Source: Mycobacterium colombiense CECT 3035 (GTDB lineage: Bacteria > Actinomycetota > Actinomycetes > Mycobacteriales > Mycobacteriaceae). From it: a stretch of 64,000 bases of DNA. Below are positions 1 to 9,353 of the stretch, piece after piece. The notes beneath the pieces are model-generated. The model had not been told where the DNA came from. It searched no databases and saw only the letters and a list, made by a program, of their open reading frames with translations. Positions within the stretch are counted from its first letter, which is position 1, and each line of letters begins with the position of its first letter. The stretch lies in the NCBI RefSeq assembly GCF_002105755.1, contig NZ_CP020821.1:1674001-1738000 (forward strand), given 5' to 3'. The translations under genes were made by a program, and so were the position numbers.

Positions 1-201
1 CGCGTCGCCGGGCCTTTCCTCGTGCAGGCGCCGCAGGATCAGCGCGTTCGCCAGGCTGTCGCCCGCGTCGCCCAGCGCCCAGGGATATCCGAAGCCGACT
101 TCGTCGCGGACTTTCAGCAGCAGCTCCCCCGCGTCGGCGGCGAGATCGGCGGCCAGGGCGGCATCGGAGACGTCTTCCGAATCGTCCGCGCGGTTGCTCA
201 C
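1..201 (-). CDS. cysQ: CysQ phosphatase, N-terminal part (runs off left edge)
   Basis: Reverse-strand reading gives a GTG start at 201 and an open frame to the window edge (67 codons). It reads [11 protein letters not shown], then an [16 protein letters not shown] helix, then [16 protein letters not shown] and [11 protein letters not shown]. This matches the N-terminal region of mycobacterial CysQ (Rv2131c), an inositol-monophosphatase-superfamily enzyme that removes the 3'-phosphate from PAP/PAPS in sulfate assimilation. The metal-binding motifs would lie beyond the edge, so the function rests on N-terminal similarity and gene order. An in-frame TAG lies shortly upstream of the GTG, which limits the start. 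Confidence 0.75.
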   Translation of the reverse strand, partial: MSNRADDSEDVSDAALAADLAADAGELLLKVRDEVGFGYPWALGDAGDSLANALILRRLHEERPGDA

Positions 202-269
202 CGATTCAGTATCGCCGACGACCTACCGCCGCCTTCACCGATGGCGGTGCCGCGGGTGCGATCACCGGG

Positions 270-1085
270 TCAGAAGGCCGGCCAGGGAATGGGGCGATGC
301 CGGTTGGGTCCGGGCATCACCGGGTTGTCCAGCAGCGCGTGCGCACGCTGGCGCAGCGCGGCGACCTCGGCGCGGGTGATCTGCTCGGCCAGTTCGTCGC
401 CGAACTGATCATCCAGCGCCTCGGCCAGTCCGGCTACGGCCTTGCACATGTCGTCGTCGATCGGCTTGCCGGCCCATCCCCACAGCACCGTGCGCAGCTT
501 GTCCTCGACGTGCAGGCATACGCCGTGGTCGACCCCGAAGATGTGGCCGTCGAGGTCGCGCAGCACATGGCCGCCCTTGCGGTCGGCGTTGTTGATCAAC
601 ACGTCGAACACCGCCATCCGCCACAGCCGTATGTCGTCGGCGTGCATCAGGACGACCTCGTCGCCCGCATAGTCGAGGGCGCGCAGCACCGGGAGATAGC
701 CCGGCTGTCTGGTGCCGGCGGGAAACAGGTCGACCAGATCGGGCCCCGGCCGCGGCTCGGTGTCCACCGCGTCGCCGGGTTGCTGCACCCACCGCTGCAG
801 CATGCCCGGGCCCGCCGGCCCGTGCCGAATGATCGTGTAGGGCACGATATTCCAGCCCAACTTCGCGGAGACCAGATACGCGGCCCGTTCGCGGCCGGCC
901 AGCGTACCGTCCGGGAAATCCCACAGCGGCGCCTCCCCGGCGACCGGCTTGTAGACGCAGTGCACGCTGGACTCGCCGAGCGTCGATTCGCATAAGAAGG
1001 TGCCGTTGCTGGCCGAGCGGATCCGTCCGATGACCGTCAGCTCGCCGTCGCGCAACACCTCACGGTCGTCAGACCTCGGGGTCAT
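270..1085 (-). CDS. SCO1664-family protein (Rv2133c-like)
   Basis: A conserved actinobacterial protein of about 270 residues whose family has a PI3/PI4-kinase-like fold. A candidate ATP-binding strand region (GTFLCESTLG, SSVHCVYKPVAGE) is near the N-terminus. A DVLINNADRKGGHVL segment followed by FGVDHGVCLH resembles the catalytic and metal-binding loops of that fold. The ATG at 1085 (MTPRSDDREVL) is preferred over 1106; it overlaps the end of the upstream DUF3090 gene by 17 nt. In actinobacteria this gene, DUF3090 and a histidine phosphatase commonly lie together, as here. The substrate is unknown. Confidence 0.85.
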   Translation of the reverse strand: MTPRSDDREVLRDGELTVIGRIRSASNGTFLCESTLGESSVHCVYKPVAGEAPLWDFPDGTLAGRERAAYLVSAKLGWNIVPYTIIRHGPAGPGMLQRWVQQPGDAVDTEPRPGPDLVDLFPAGTRQPGYLPVLRALDYAGDEVVLMHADDIRLWRMAVFDVLINNADRKGGHVLRDLDGHIFGVDHGVCLHVEDKLRTVLWGWAGKPIDDDMCKAVAGLAEALDDQFGDELAEQITRAEVAALRQRAHALLDNPVMPGPNRHRPIPWPAF

Positions 1086-1656
1086 CGTCAGGCCCGAGCA
1101 GCGCACTGCGCCGATATCCGTTGGCGCGTGCGCAGATATGGCCCTCCGGGTCCAGCGGTTCGTCGCATAACGGACACGGTGGCCGCCCCGCGGAGATGAC
1201 GCGATTGGAGCGGGTGGCGAATTGGCGCGCCGACTCCGGCGTCAGGAACACCCGCACCGCGTCGGGTCCCTCTTCGGTGTCGTCGAGCACCACCGACGCG
1301 TCGAACTCGGCGTCGGTGACCGCCAGCAACTCGACCACCACCGTCTGGGCCTCCGAATCCCAACCGAGCCCCATGGTTCCGACCCGGAACTCCGCGTCCA
1401 CGGGGGTGACCAACGGATCGAGGTCCTCGATCTCGGCCGGCTCGGGCGGGACGGGCGTGCCGAACCTGCGGTTCACCTCGAGCAGCAGCGCGCCGATGCG
1501 TTCGGAGAGCACCGCCACCTGCTGCTTCTCCAAAATCACCGACACCACTCGGGCGTCGTGCACAGCCTGGATGTAGAACGTGCGATTTCCGGGCTGGCCG
1601 ACGGTCCCGGCCACGAAGCGGTCGGGTGTGCGGAAGACATGAATTGCGCGGGCCAT
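1069..1656 (-). CDS. DUF3090 family protein (Rv2134c-like)
   Basis: A protein of 195 residues starting MARAIHVFRTPDRFVAGTVG, typical of DUF3090. The body is beta-rich and acidic. The C-terminus carries a CPLC...HIC pattern (CPLCDEPLDPEGHICAR) that looks like a small zinc site. The ATG at 1656 fits the family length better than the longer frame starting at 1686. It lies between the histidine phosphatase and the SCO1664-family gene on the same strand and probably shares their transcript. The biochemical role is unknown. Confidence 0.88.
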   Translation of the reverse strand: MARAIHVFRTPDRFVAGTVGQPGNRTFYIQAVHDARVVSVILEKQQVAVLSERIGALLLEVNRRFGTPVPPEPAEIEDLDPLVTPVDAEFRVGTMGLGWDSEAQTVVVELLAVTDAEFDASVVLDDTEEGPDAVRVFLTPESARQFATRSNRVISAGRPPCPLCDEPLDPEGHICARANGYRRSALLGPDDDPEV

Positions 1657-1728
1657 GGCACTTCCCAAAATACCGGCTGTTGCCACCGCTGTGCGATCCG
1701 ATGGAGGTAGCCGCTCGATTAATCGCTA

Positions 1729-2478
1729 TTAATCCGTGGAACCGCCGACTACCGCGTCGCTGGACGGTACCGCGGCGGTCGATTCCTGCGGCTCTCCGTT
1801 GGACTTGGGATCGGATTCCGGCTTCGCCTCTTCCTTCGCCGGGGGCCCGGCCCGCAGGGCGGCGGACAGCCGCGCGCCGGTGTGGTTGACGTGCAACACA
1901 AACGGGCGCAGCTCGGTGTAGCGGATCACACTCACCGACGCCGGGTCGGCGGTGACGCGCTGGAAGCCGTCCAGGTGGATGCCGTACGCGTCGGCGATGA
2001 CCGCTTTGATGACATCACCGTGAGTGCATGCGACCCACAGCACATCGCCGCCGTGTTCGGCGGCCAGCCGGCGGTCGTGCTCGCGCACGGCGAACACCGC
2101 CCGCGCCTGCACCTGAGCCAGGCCCTCGCCGCCGGGGAACACCGCCGCGCTGGGATGCGCCTGAACGACTTTCCACAGCGGCTCGCTGACCAACTCGCCG
2201 AGTTTGCGTCCCGTCCACTCGCCGTAGTCCACCTCGGCGAGCCGATCGTCGACGACGGGCGTCAGGCACAGCGCGTCGGCCAACGGTTCGAGGGTGCGAC
2301 GGCAGCGCAGCAGCGGCGAACTGATCAACTCCAGGATCGGCAGGTCACCGATCCGATCGATCAGGCCGTCCGCCTGTTCACGGCCCTTGTCATCGAGGTC
2401 GACGCCCTCGGAGCGACCGGCGAGTACGCCCGCCGTGTTCGAACTCGAGCGGCCGTGCCGTAACAGGATGACGGTCAT
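1729..2478 (-). CDS. Histidine phosphatase (Rv2135c / MSMEG_4193 type)
   Basis: The start MTVILLRHGRSSSNTAG carries the RHG signature of the histidine phosphatase superfamily. The second catalytic histidine is in the VACTHGDVIKAVI segment. The Mtb orthologue Rv2135c is reported to have acid phosphatase activity. The protein is about 249 residues, and its C-terminal tail of about 35 residues is low complexity (PPAKEEAKPESDPKS), outside the fold. ATG 2478 is chosen over 2487 because MTVILLRHG starts directly at strand 1. The next two minus-strand genes follow closely, which suggests an operon. Confidence 0.88.
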   Translation of the reverse strand: MTVILLRHGRSSSNTAGVLAGRSEGVDLDDKGREQADGLIDRIGDLPILELISSPLLRCRRTLEPLADALCLTPVVDDRLAEVDYGEWTGRKLGELVSEPLWKVVQAHPSAAVFPGGEGLAQVQARAVFAVREHDRRLAAEHGGDVLWVACTHGDVIKAVIADAYGIHLDGFQRVTADPASVSVIRYTELRPFVLHVNHTGARLSAALRAGPPAKEEAKPESDPKSNGEPQESTAAVPSSDAVVGGSTD

Positions 2479-2520
2479 ATCGACCACGACGGTACCCGCT
2501 GGACGGGCCCGGGAAGGCTG

Positions 2521-2645
2521 GCGGGATGGCGGCGACCCGCCGCGCCCGGCTACGCCGCGCTTGCGATCGCCACAGGCGGGATGGCGGCGACCCGCCGCGC
2601 CCGGCTACGCCGCGCTTGCGATCGCCACTACCGGGATGGCGGCGA
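2521..2645 (+). repeat. Tandem 55-bp intergenic repeat (two full copies plus a partial)
   Basis: A 53-nt sequence beginning GCGGGATGGCGGCGACCCGC and ending GCGATCGCCAC is present at 2521-2573 and again, identically, at 2576-2628. A third truncated copy (GGGATGGCGGCGA) starts near 2632. The core at 2543-2571 recurs with two mismatches at 27417-27445, so it belongs to a dispersed family. The array ends inside the 3' end of the Rv2137c-like gene and occupies the place where Mtb carries uppP. Confidence 0.9.
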
Positions 2646-2939
2646 AACCGGCTCCGCGTGCGCCACGGAGTCTCGCACCGCAGCGCTCAGGCTGCGCTCG
2701 TCGGTGAGATCGATGTCGACCAGGCTGCGGACGGCCCTGGCGACCACCTCATCGGCCTGCGGGACGGGCCCGGCCAGGCGCGGCCGGTAAACCTCCACGA
2801 CAAGGGATCGGTTCTCGATGTGGAACGAAAAGCTCCGCCCATCACCGACTTGTCCGTATCCGCTAGCGGAAATGCCTGTCGACATATCTTCGACAGCAAA
2901 CTCATTCTGCGCCAAATGACGGTCAGCGGTGACGGCCAT
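2628..2939 (-). CDS. Conserved hypothetical protein (Rv2137c-like)
   Basis: A 103-residue protein starting MAVTADRHLAQNEF, with a beta-strand segment (FSFHIENRSLVVEVYRP) and an acidic helix (ADEVVARAVRSLVDIDLTDE). By position and sequence it matches Mtb Rv2137c, recalled as about 137 residues, so the C-terminus here looks shorter. Its TAG stop lies at the edge of the tandem repeat, so the repeat may have truncated it. No recognised domain or catalytic motif. It is divergent from lppL. Confidence 0.65.
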   Translation of the reverse strand: MAVTADRHLAQNEFAVEDMSTGISASGYGQVGDGRSFSFHIENRSLVVEVYRPRLAGPVPQADEVVARAVRSLVDIDLTDERSLSAAVRDSVAHAEPVSPPSR

Positions 2940-3049
2940 GAGCCGACCATACCTCGCCGGTAGGGAGCGATGCAGGCAGCATGGCCCTGTTGGACGCGAA
3001 AGCGTTCCTTAGAATTTGTGTTCCACCGCCGAACCACGAGGGAAAAGAA

Positions 3050-4117
3050 TTGCTGTCACGGCATTCTCGTCACAAGCTGGCAGCTCAAGGCCGTGCGCTG
3101 GGGCTCGCGGTTTTGCTGAGCGCGGTAGCCGGATGTTCATCGAATCCGCTCGACACCGCGCCGCGCACCATCGAACCAGCCCACGCCGCCGTGTCGCCGC
3201 CGGCCTCGCAGCAGCCGGCCGGGGCGGTACGGCCGCTGGCCGGTCGCGCCGCGGCTGCGGTCTTCGACGGCGCCACACATCGGCTGGCGGTCCTGACACC
3301 GGGCAACGGCCCGACCGCACCCGCCAGCCTCACCATCTTCGGCGACCCGCAGGCCGCGCCGCACGTCGTCGAGTTGCCGGGGCCGGCGGGCGCACTGACC
3401 GACGACGGCCACGGCACCGCCTACCTGGCCACCCGCGGCGGCTACCTCGCGGTCGAGCTGTCCACCGGACGCGTGACCCAGGTGGCCGTCGCCGACGCCG
3501 CCCAGACCGAGTTCACCGCGGTGACGCAGCGCGCCGACGGCAGGCTGGTGCTGGGCAGCGCCGACGGCGCCGTCTACACCCTTAGCTCCCCTGCGCCGGG
3601 CACCGTGACAAGTGCGACGGTCACCAATCGCAACAAGATCTTCGCCCGCGTGGATTGGCTTGCCACACAAGGCAATACGACGGTGGTGCTGGACCGTGGA
3701 CAGACGTCGGTGACGACGATCGACGCCGACGGCCATGCCCAGCAGGCGCTGCGCGCCGGCCGGGGCGCCACCACGATGGCCGCCGACCCGGCGGGGCGGG
3801 TGCTGGTCGCCGATACCCGCGGCGGCCAGCTGCTGGTGTACGGCGTGGATCCGCTGATCCTGCGCCAGGCCTACCCGGTCCCACAGGCGCCGTACGGCCT
3901 GGCCGGCTCCCGCGCGTTAGCCTGGGTTTCGCAGACCGTTTCCAATATCGTCATTGGTTACGATCTATCCACCGGAATTCCCGTCGAAAAGGTGCGTTAC
4001 CCGACCGTGCAGCAACCGAACTCACTGGCCTTCGACGAAGCGTCGGACACCTTGTACGTGGTGTCGGGTTCCGGTGCGGGAGTTCAGGTCATCGAGCACG
4101 CGGCGGGTACGCGTTGA
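3050..4117 (+). CDS. lppL: Lipoprotein LppL
   Basis: A predicted lipoprotein with a basic N-terminus, a hydrophobic stretch ([11 protein letters not shown]) and a lipobox ending AGC before SSNPLD. The mature part is a repeated beta-propeller-like protein with segments such as [24 protein letters not shown] and [13 protein letters not shown]. The TTG at 3050 is chosen because GAGGGAAAAG sits six to seven bases upstream and it gives a normal signal peptide; the ATG at 2981 would add an unlikely leader. A possible -10 (TAGAAT) lies at 3010-3015. It overlaps the DUF5703 gene by four bases. Substrate or partner unknown. Confidence 0.85.
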   Translation: MLSRHSRHKLAAQGRALGLAVLLSAVAGCSSNPLDTAPRTIEPAHAAVSPPASQQPAGAVRPLAGRAAAAVFDGATHRLAVLTPGNGPTAPASLTIFGDPQAAPHVVELPGPAGALTDDGHGTAYLATRGGYLAVELSTGRVTQVAVADAAQTEFTAVTQRADGRLVLGSADGAVYTLSSPAPGTVTSATVTNRNKIFARVDWLATQGNTTVVLDRGQTSVTTIDADGHAQQALRAGRGATTMAADPAGRVLVADTRGGQLLVYGVDPLILRQAYPVPQAPYGLAGSRALAWVSQTVSNIVIGYDLSTGIPVEKVRYPTVQQPNSLAFDEASDTLYVVSGSGAGVQVIEHAAGTR

Positions 4118-4383
4118 CCGCCGCGCGGCGCAGCCGCCTGCCCGCGGACTGGGACACCGAGATGTCCGACGACTACGAATGGGCGCCGCTGCGCCTGCCG
4201 CCGGAGGTGACGCGGGTCAGCGCGTCCACCCGCTTGTCGATCGAGGCCGAATACCGCGGCTGGGAGTTGACCAGGGTACGGCTCTACACCGACGGCAGCA
4301 GACGAGTGCTGTTGCGCCGCAAGAAATCTCGTTTAGACGGTGTCGGCGCCGAGGGGCGACGGCCCGACCAGCCGGAACTGTGA
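4114..4383 (+). CDS. DUF5703 family protein
   Basis: A small 89-residue protein with the family core [19 protein letters not shown] followed by [13 protein letters not shown] and a basic end ([11 protein letters not shown]). The TTG at 4114 overlaps the lppL TGA, and the stop overlaps the pyrD GTG, so it is coupled on both sides. An internal ATG at 4162 is the alternative start. It is soluble with no signal peptide. Function unknown; it lies between lppL and pyrD, as in related mycobacteria. Confidence 0.8.
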   Translation: MTAARRSRLPADWDTEMSDDYEWAPLRLPPEVTRVSASTRLSIEAEYRGWELTRVRLYTDGSRRVLLRRKKSRLDGVGAEGRRPDQPEL

Positions 4384-5486
4384 CACCCGCCCAGCCGCGC
4401 CAGGGCGAACACCGGATATACGGCCTGCTGCGACGGCTGTTCTTCGTGATCCCGCCCGAGCGGATCCACACGCTGGTGTTCGCGGTGCTGCGCGGTGTCA
4501 CCGCGGCCGGCTGGACGCGACGGGCGCTGCGCCGGCTGCTGTCCCCGGCGGATCCGGCTCTGGCCAGCATGGTGTTCGGGGTGCGCTTCCCCGGGCCGCT
4601 GGGACTGGCGGCCGGCTTCGACAAGGACGGCCTCGGCCTGCTCACCTGGGGCGCGCTGGGTTTCGGGTACGCCGAGATCGGGACGGTGACGGCCAACCCG
4701 CAGCCGGGCAATCCCGCCCCGCGCATGTTCCGGCTGCCGGCCGATCGGGCGCTGCTGAACCGGATGGGCTTCAACAATCTCGGGGCGGGCGCACTCGCGA
4801 TGCGGCTGTCGCGGCAGCGGCCCGAAGTGCCGATCGGAGTCAACATCGGCAAGACGAAGGTGACACCGGCCGAGCACGCCGTCGACGACTATCGGGCGAG
4901 CGCCCGGCTGGTCGGCCCGTTGGCCTCCTACCTGGTGGTCAACGTCAGCTCGCCGAACACGCCCGGGCTGCGTGATCTGCAGGCGGTCGAGTCGTTGCGG
5001 CCCATCCTGTCGGCGGTGCTCGCCGAGACGTCGACACCGGTGCTGGTGAAGATCGCGCCGGACCTTTCCGATTCCGATGTGGACGAGATCGCGGACCTGG
5101 CAGTGAAACTGGGGCTGGCCGGCATCGTCGCGACCAACACGACCGTGTCGCGGCAGGGTTTGAACACGCCAGGGGTCGACGAGCTGGGGCCGGGTGGCAT
5201 CTCCGGGCCGCCGGTGGCGCGCCGCGCCGTCGAGGTGCTGCGCAGGCTGTATGGCCGCGTCGGGGATCGCCTGGTCCTGATCAGCGTCGGGGGCATCGAG
5301 ACCGCGGACGACGCCTGGGAGCGGATCACCGCGGGCGCATCTCTGCTGCAGGGCTATACGGGCTTCATCTACGGAGGCGGCTTGTGGGCCAAGCGAATTC
5401 ACCAGGGCATCGCGCAGCGGCTGCATGACGGCGGCTTCGCTTCGCTGGCCGATGCCGTCGGATCGGCGGCGCATACCCCGGATTGA
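4380..5486 (+). CDS. pyrD: Dihydroorotate dehydrogenase (quinone), class 2
   Basis: Oxidises dihydroorotate to orotate in pyrimidine synthesis, passing electrons through FMN to the quinone pool at the membrane. The 368-residue protein has the class 2 N-terminal helical extension ([17 protein letters not shown]) and then the barrel with family motifs: [10 protein letters not shown] (about residue 77), [18 protein letters not shown] (about 187), [13 protein letters not shown] and the phosphate-binding [14 protein letters not shown] segments. The active-site serine of class 2 enzymes is in NVSSPN. The GTG at 4380 overlaps the preceding TGA by four bases, so translation is probably coupled. Confidence 0.97.
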   Translation: MTPAQPRQGEHRIYGLLRRLFFVIPPERIHTLVFAVLRGVTAAGWTRRALRRLLSPADPALASMVFGVRFPGPLGLAAGFDKDGLGLLTWGALGFGYAEIGTVTANPQPGNPAPRMFRLPADRALLNRMGFNNLGAGALAMRLSRQRPEVPIGVNIGKTKVTPAEHAVDDYRASARLVGPLASYLVVNVSSPNTPGLRDLQAVESLRPILSAVLAETSTPVLVKIAPDLSDSDVDEIADLAVKLGLAGIVATNTTVSRQGLNTPGVDELGPGGISGPPVARRAVEVLRRLYGRVGDRLVLISVGGIETADDAWERITAGASLLQGYTGFIYGGGLWAKRIHQGIAQRLHDGGFASLADAVGSAAHTPD

Positions 5487-5506
5487 GTCAAGCCGCGCCG
5501 ATCGCG

Positions 5507-6867
5507 TCAGGCCGCACCATCTTCGTGCCCGCACAACAGATCCTCGGGGTGATGGAAGGTGTTGGTTCGCGGTTGCCCGCGATCGAGATGCGGCGGCGGT
5601 ATCCATTCGGTATCGCCGTTGGCGCGTTTTCGGGTGGCCCAACCCTTCTCGAGCAGGCGGTGATGAGGGCCGCAGGCCAGGGTGAGTTGATCGACGTCGG
5701 TGCGATGCGTCCTGGCCCAATCTTCGACGTGGTGCACCTCGCAGTAATAGCCGGACGCGTCGCAGCCCGGATGTGAACACCCACGGTCCTTGGCGTACAG
5801 CACAATTCGTTGACCCGGCGACGCCAGGCGCCTGGTGTGGTACAGCGCCAGCGCCTTGCCCTTGTCGAAGATCGCCAGGTAATGATGGGCGTGACGGGCC
5901 AGGCGGATGACGTCGGACATCGGCAGGATGGTGCCGCCGCCGGTCAGACCCTTTCCGGCGGCGGCCTCGAGCTCTGTGAGGGTGGTGGTCACGACGATGC
6001 TGGCCGGTAATCCGTTGTGCTGACCCAGGTCTCCGCTGGCCAGCATCGCTCGCAGCGCCGCGCTGAGCCCGTCGTGATTGCGCTGGCCCGGGGTGCGGGT
6101 GTCGCGCTGTACCGCCTCTTCGGAGGGGGCGCCGTCCACGGCCGGCGTGTCATCGTCGGGGTTGCACATGCCGGGGGCGGCCAGCTTGGCCAGCACCGCC
6201 TCCCAGCTGGCTCTGGCTTCGGGAGTCAGCCATCCGCTCAGGCGCGACATGCCGTCGGCCTGCTGATTGCCGAGCACCAGCCCGCGCATCCGCGCCCGAT
6301 CTTCGTCGGTGTAGCTGCCATCAGGATTGAGGCAATCCATCAGGCGGCGGGCGAGCTTGGCGAGCTGATCGGGCCGAAATTCGGTGGCCTTGGCCGCCAG
6401 ATGCTTTTCGGCGTGCACACAGGTCTCGAGGTCGACGGACTCGGGCAGCTGGTGGAAAAACCGGCGAATCACCGCCACATGGTCGGCCCCGATGGCGCCG
6501 TCGCGCTGGGCCGCCGCAGTCGCGGGCAGCACCGGGGCAGCGGTTCGCCGGTCAGCGCCCGACGCGGGCCCAGATCGGCGGCCTCGGCGATCCGACGGCC
6601 GGCCTCGGCCCGGCTGATATGCAGCCGGTCGGCCAACACCCAGGACAGTTTGCCACCGAGCTCCGTTGAATCCCCTTGCTCACCAAGCTGATTGATGAGC
6701 TGATGGCTTGGCGCTTGAAGCTTGCGCGCCTCGCACTCGAGCACCTCCAGCATCTGCAGCCGCTCCGGGTTGGTCAGCGCATCATACGAATGCTCACGGA
6801 AGCGAGAGACGACGGCGCGCAAGGCGTCAACGTCGTGTTGTAGCTCTTCACGGTCGGACAAAGTCAC
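5507..6867 (-). pseudogene. DUF222/HNH endonuclease (13E12-type), frameshifted
   Basis: Two overlapping frames make one protein of the DUF222 plus HNH family seen in mycobacterial 13E12 repeats. The N-terminal part (GTG 6867, MTLSDREELQHDVDALR) carries the DUF222 helical domain through [17 protein letters not shown]. The C-terminal part has the HNH site: a PGC cysteine pair, [10 protein letters not shown] and LACGPHHRL. The frames join after GEPLP; adding one base to the G run at 6534-6537 restores [14 protein letters not shown]. It may be a true pseudogene or a sequencing error like others in this window. Family members are often tied to repeats or mobile DNA; the target is unknown. Confidence 0.8.
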
Positions 6868-7073
6868 GTGCGCCGCCCACTCGACCGTGCGAACGGGCTG
6901 AGCAGCTCATACTCGACTGCCTCGAGCCGGCCGATCAGAAAGGCGTACTCATCCAGGACGTCAACCAGCTCGGCGGGCGTCATCGTCTCCCAGGAAATCG
7001 CCTCGAAGCGGGAGAAGGCAGCGCTCAACGCGTCAATGTCGGCGGCAATCGCTTCGTAATATCTCGAACGCAT
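6864..7073 (-). CDS. Small DUF222-like N-terminal fragment
   Basis: A 69-residue ORF starting MRSRYYEAIAADIDALSAAF. It resembles the start of the following DUF222 protein (DVDALRAVVSRFREHSYDAL versus DIDALSAAFSRFEAISWETM). Its TGA overlaps the next gene's GTG by four bases. It looks like a leftover N-terminal piece of a second DUF222 copy, or a small coupled protein of that family. No HNH motif is present. There is moderate support that it is translated. Confidence 0.5.
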   Translation of the reverse strand: MRSRYYEAIAADIDALSAAFSRFEAISWETMTPAELVDVLDEYAFLIGRLEAVEYELLSPFARSSGRRT

Positions 7074-7212
7074 GTTCGAATACTATGGCCGCCCACCGAC
7101 AAATCGGCCCGAAGTGGGAGCCCTGGGACAGAAGTGGCACAAGCGATTTGGGGCTGAAGCCACTCCGGGCCGGAAGCCCGCTTTCGGGCAGGCCCCTACC
7201 CGAACCGAAGCC

Positions 7213-7743
7213 CTACTTCTGTTCGTAGGTGGCGTGGATGACCGCCCTGGCGATGGCGTGCTGGAACAGGTTGAACCCGAGGAAGGCCGGGCTGGCGTCC
7301 TCGGGAAGGTCCAGCTTCTCGGTGTCCACGGCGTGCACGGCGATGTAGTACCGGTGGGGACCGTGACCCGCCGGCGGGGCGGCGCCGATGTAGCGACGCT
7401 GCCCGGCGTCGTTCACCAGCGTCAACGCGTCTCCGGGCAGGTTGCTGCCATCGCCGACGCCCGCGGGCAGCTCGGTGACATCGGCCGGCAGGTTGGCCAC
7501 GGCCCAGTGCCAGAATCCGGAGGCCGTCGGGGCGTCGGGGTCATAGACGGTGACGGCGAAGCTGCGGGTCTCGTCCGGGAATCCCGACCAGCTCAGCTGG
7601 GGGCTGACGTCCTCGCCTCCCGCACCCATGATCCCGCTGACCTGCGGATTGGCCAGCGGCTGCCCGTCGGTAACCGATTGGGAGGTCAGCGTGAAGGTCG
7701 GCAGCTTCGGCAACGATGCGTACGGGTCAGGAGCAGTGCTCAT
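7213..7743 (-). CDS. PEBP/YbhB-family protein (Rv2140c-like)
   Basis: A 176-residue phosphatidylethanolamine-binding-protein fold with the diagnostic [13 protein letters not shown] segment (about residues 68-80) and [12 protein letters not shown] near the C-terminal half. Both shape the anion-binding pocket. Bacterial YbhB-type proteins are cytosolic, and the ligand is unsettled. The ATG at 7743 has GAGAGGACC just upstream. It is 37 bases upstream of the M20 peptidase start region on the same strand numbering and could be transcribed after it. Confidence 0.92.
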   Translation of the reverse strand: MSTAPDPYASLPKLPTFTLTSQSVTDGQPLANPQVSGIMGAGGEDVSPQLSWSGFPDETRSFAVTVYDPDAPTASGFWHWAVANLPADVTELPAGVGDGSNLPGDALTLVNDAGQRRYIGAAPPAGHGPHRYYIAVHAVDTEKLDLPEDASPAFLGFNLFQHAIARAVIHATYEQK

Positions 7744-7780
7744 GGCGGTCCTCTCGTGTGATCGGCTTTGCGTTGGTCGT

Positions 7781-9136
7781 CTAGCAGTGGGTCAGGAAGT
7801 GGGCCAGCACGTCGGTGCCGAACCGCAGCGCATCGATGGGTACCCGCTCATCGACACCGTGGAACAGCGCGGTGAAATCCAGATCCGGCGGCAACCGCAG
7901 CGGGCTGAACCCGAAACAACGAATACCCAAGCGCGCGAACGACTTCGCGTCGGTACCACCGGAGAGCATATACGGCACGGTACGGGCGCCCGGGTCGTGC
8001 GCCAGCACCGCCTCGTTCATGGCGTCGACGAGGTCGCCGTCGAAGCTCGTCTCATACGACGAGAAGTCCTTGATCCACTCGCGCGTCACGTCCGGCCCGA
8101 GCAGCTCGTCGACCTCGGCCTCGAACGCCTCCTTGCGCCCCGGCAGGATGCGGCAGTCCACCACCGCTTCGGCGATGGCCGGCACGACGTTGGCCTTGTA
8201 TCCGGCCTTGAGCATGGTGGGGTTCGCGGTGTCGTGCAGCACGGCCTTGAGCATGCGGGCCATCGGGCCCAGCTTTTCGATCGCTCCGCGCAGGTCGCCC
8301 GATTCGGTGTCGAAGGTCAACCCCGTCTCCTCGCTGACGGCGGCGAGGAACTCCGCGACCGTGTCGGTCAGCACGAGCGGAAACTGGTGGCGGCCCAGGC
8401 GGCCGACGGCCTCGGCGACGGCGGTGACGGCGTTCTGGTCGTGCACCATCGATCCGTGTCCGGCCGGGCCCCCGGCCGTGAGCTTCATCCAGGACAGCCC
8501 CTTCTCGGCCGTCTCGATCAGGTAGAGCCGGCGCTCCCCGCCATCCCGGCGCGGCACCGTCAGCGAGAAGCCACCCACCTCACCGATCGCCTCGGTGACG
8601 CCGGTGAAGAGCTCGGGCCGGTGGTCGACCAGCCACTGCGCTCCGAAGGTTCCGCCGTGTTCTTCGTCCGCGATGAACGCGAAGACCAGGTCGCGCGGCG
8701 GCACGATGCCCGCCCGCTTCAACTGGCGGGCCACCACGATCATCATGCCGACCATGTCCTTCATGTCGATCGCGCCGCGGCCCCAGACGAAGCCGTCTTT
8801 GATCGCGCCCGAGAACGGGTGGACGCTCCACTCGGTCGGCTCGGCCGGCACCACGTCGAGATGCCCGTGGATCAGCAGCGCGCCACGCGACCTGTCGGCG
8901 CCCGCCAGGCGGGCGAACACGTTGCCGCGGCCCGGGGCGCCGGACTCGACATACTGCGGCGCGTAGCCGACCTCGGCGAGCTGCTCGGCGACCCACTGCG
9001 CGCAGTCGGCCTCGCCTTTGGTCGTCTCCGGTTCACCGGTGTTGGTGGTGTCGAACCGGATCAACTTGCTGACCACCTCGACCACGTCGTCGCTACGGTT
9101 GGTCGGCACCTCGCTCGCCCCGCTCTGAAAGGTCAC
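7781..9136 (-). CDS. M20-family metallopeptidase (Rv2141c-like)
   Basis: A zinc-dependent aminoacylase/dipeptidase-type enzyme of about 451 residues. Metal-site motifs are GHLDVVPAE (His92, Asp94), RGAIDMKD (Asp125) and ADEEHGG (catalytic and metal Glu159/160). A lid-domain histidine lies in [10 protein letters not shown]. The Mtb orthologue Rv2141c is sometimes labelled dapE2, but the substrate is not established. GTG 9136 is chosen because AGGAAAGG lies five bases upstream; the frame runs on to an ATG at 9154 or 9253. Cytosolic, with no signal peptide. Confidence 0.9.
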   Translation of the reverse strand: MTFQSGASEVPTNRSDDVVEVVSKLIRFDTTNTGEPETTKGEADCAQWVAEQLAEVGYAPQYVESGAPGRGNVFARLAGADRSRGALLIHGHLDVVPAEPTEWSVHPFSGAIKDGFVWGRGAIDMKDMVGMMIVVARQLKRAGIVPPRDLVFAFIADEEHGGTFGAQWLVDHRPELFTGVTEAIGEVGGFSLTVPRRDGGERRLYLIETAEKGLSWMKLTAGGPAGHGSMVHDQNAVTAVAEAVGRLGRHQFPLVLTDTVAEFLAAVSEETGLTFDTESGDLRGAIEKLGPMARMLKAVLHDTANPTMLKAGYKANVVPAIAEAVVDCRILPGRKEAFEAEVDELLGPDVTREWIKDFSSYETSFDGDLVDAMNEAVLAHDPGARTVPYMLSGGTDAKSFARLGIRCFGFSPLRLPPDLDFTALFHGVDERVPIDALRFGTDVLAHFLTHC

Positions 9137-9267
9137 AACCACCTTTCCTACCATTGCCGAGGCCGCACGGCTCGATGCCGATCGCCGAGACGTCTCGAGG
9201 GAGCTGGATTGGGTTCGCGGCGCGCGATCCGATAGCCTTAGCTGCCAACCCATGCTGGTTTGGCCTT

Positions 9268-9353
9268 GTCCGAGTGGCGGAATGGCAGACGCGCTAGCTT
9301 GAGGTGCTAGTGCCCTACTAATGGGCGTGGGGGTTCAAGTCCCCCCTCGGACA
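9268..9353 (+). tRNA. tRNA-Leu (anticodon GAG)
   Basis: The acceptor stem GTCCGAG (9268-9274) pairs with CTCGGAC (9346-9352), followed by discriminator A at 9353. The anticodon stem CTAGC/GCTAG encloses the loop TTGAGGT with anticodon GAG. There is a long variable arm (class II) and a T-arm GGGGGTTCAAGTCCCCC. CCA is not encoded. An 81-nt tandem repeat begins at the last bases of the gene. Confidence 0.96.

Noticed and set aside
4284..5780. Long minus-strand ORF (498 codons) opposite pyrD
   Set aside because: Arg/Pro/His-rich shadow of the pyrD frame, common in high-G+C coding DNA; no family motif.
5507..7073. Mobile element carrying the HNH gene
   Set aside because: No terminal inverted repeats, integrase or target duplication found around it; only the family's general link to repeats.
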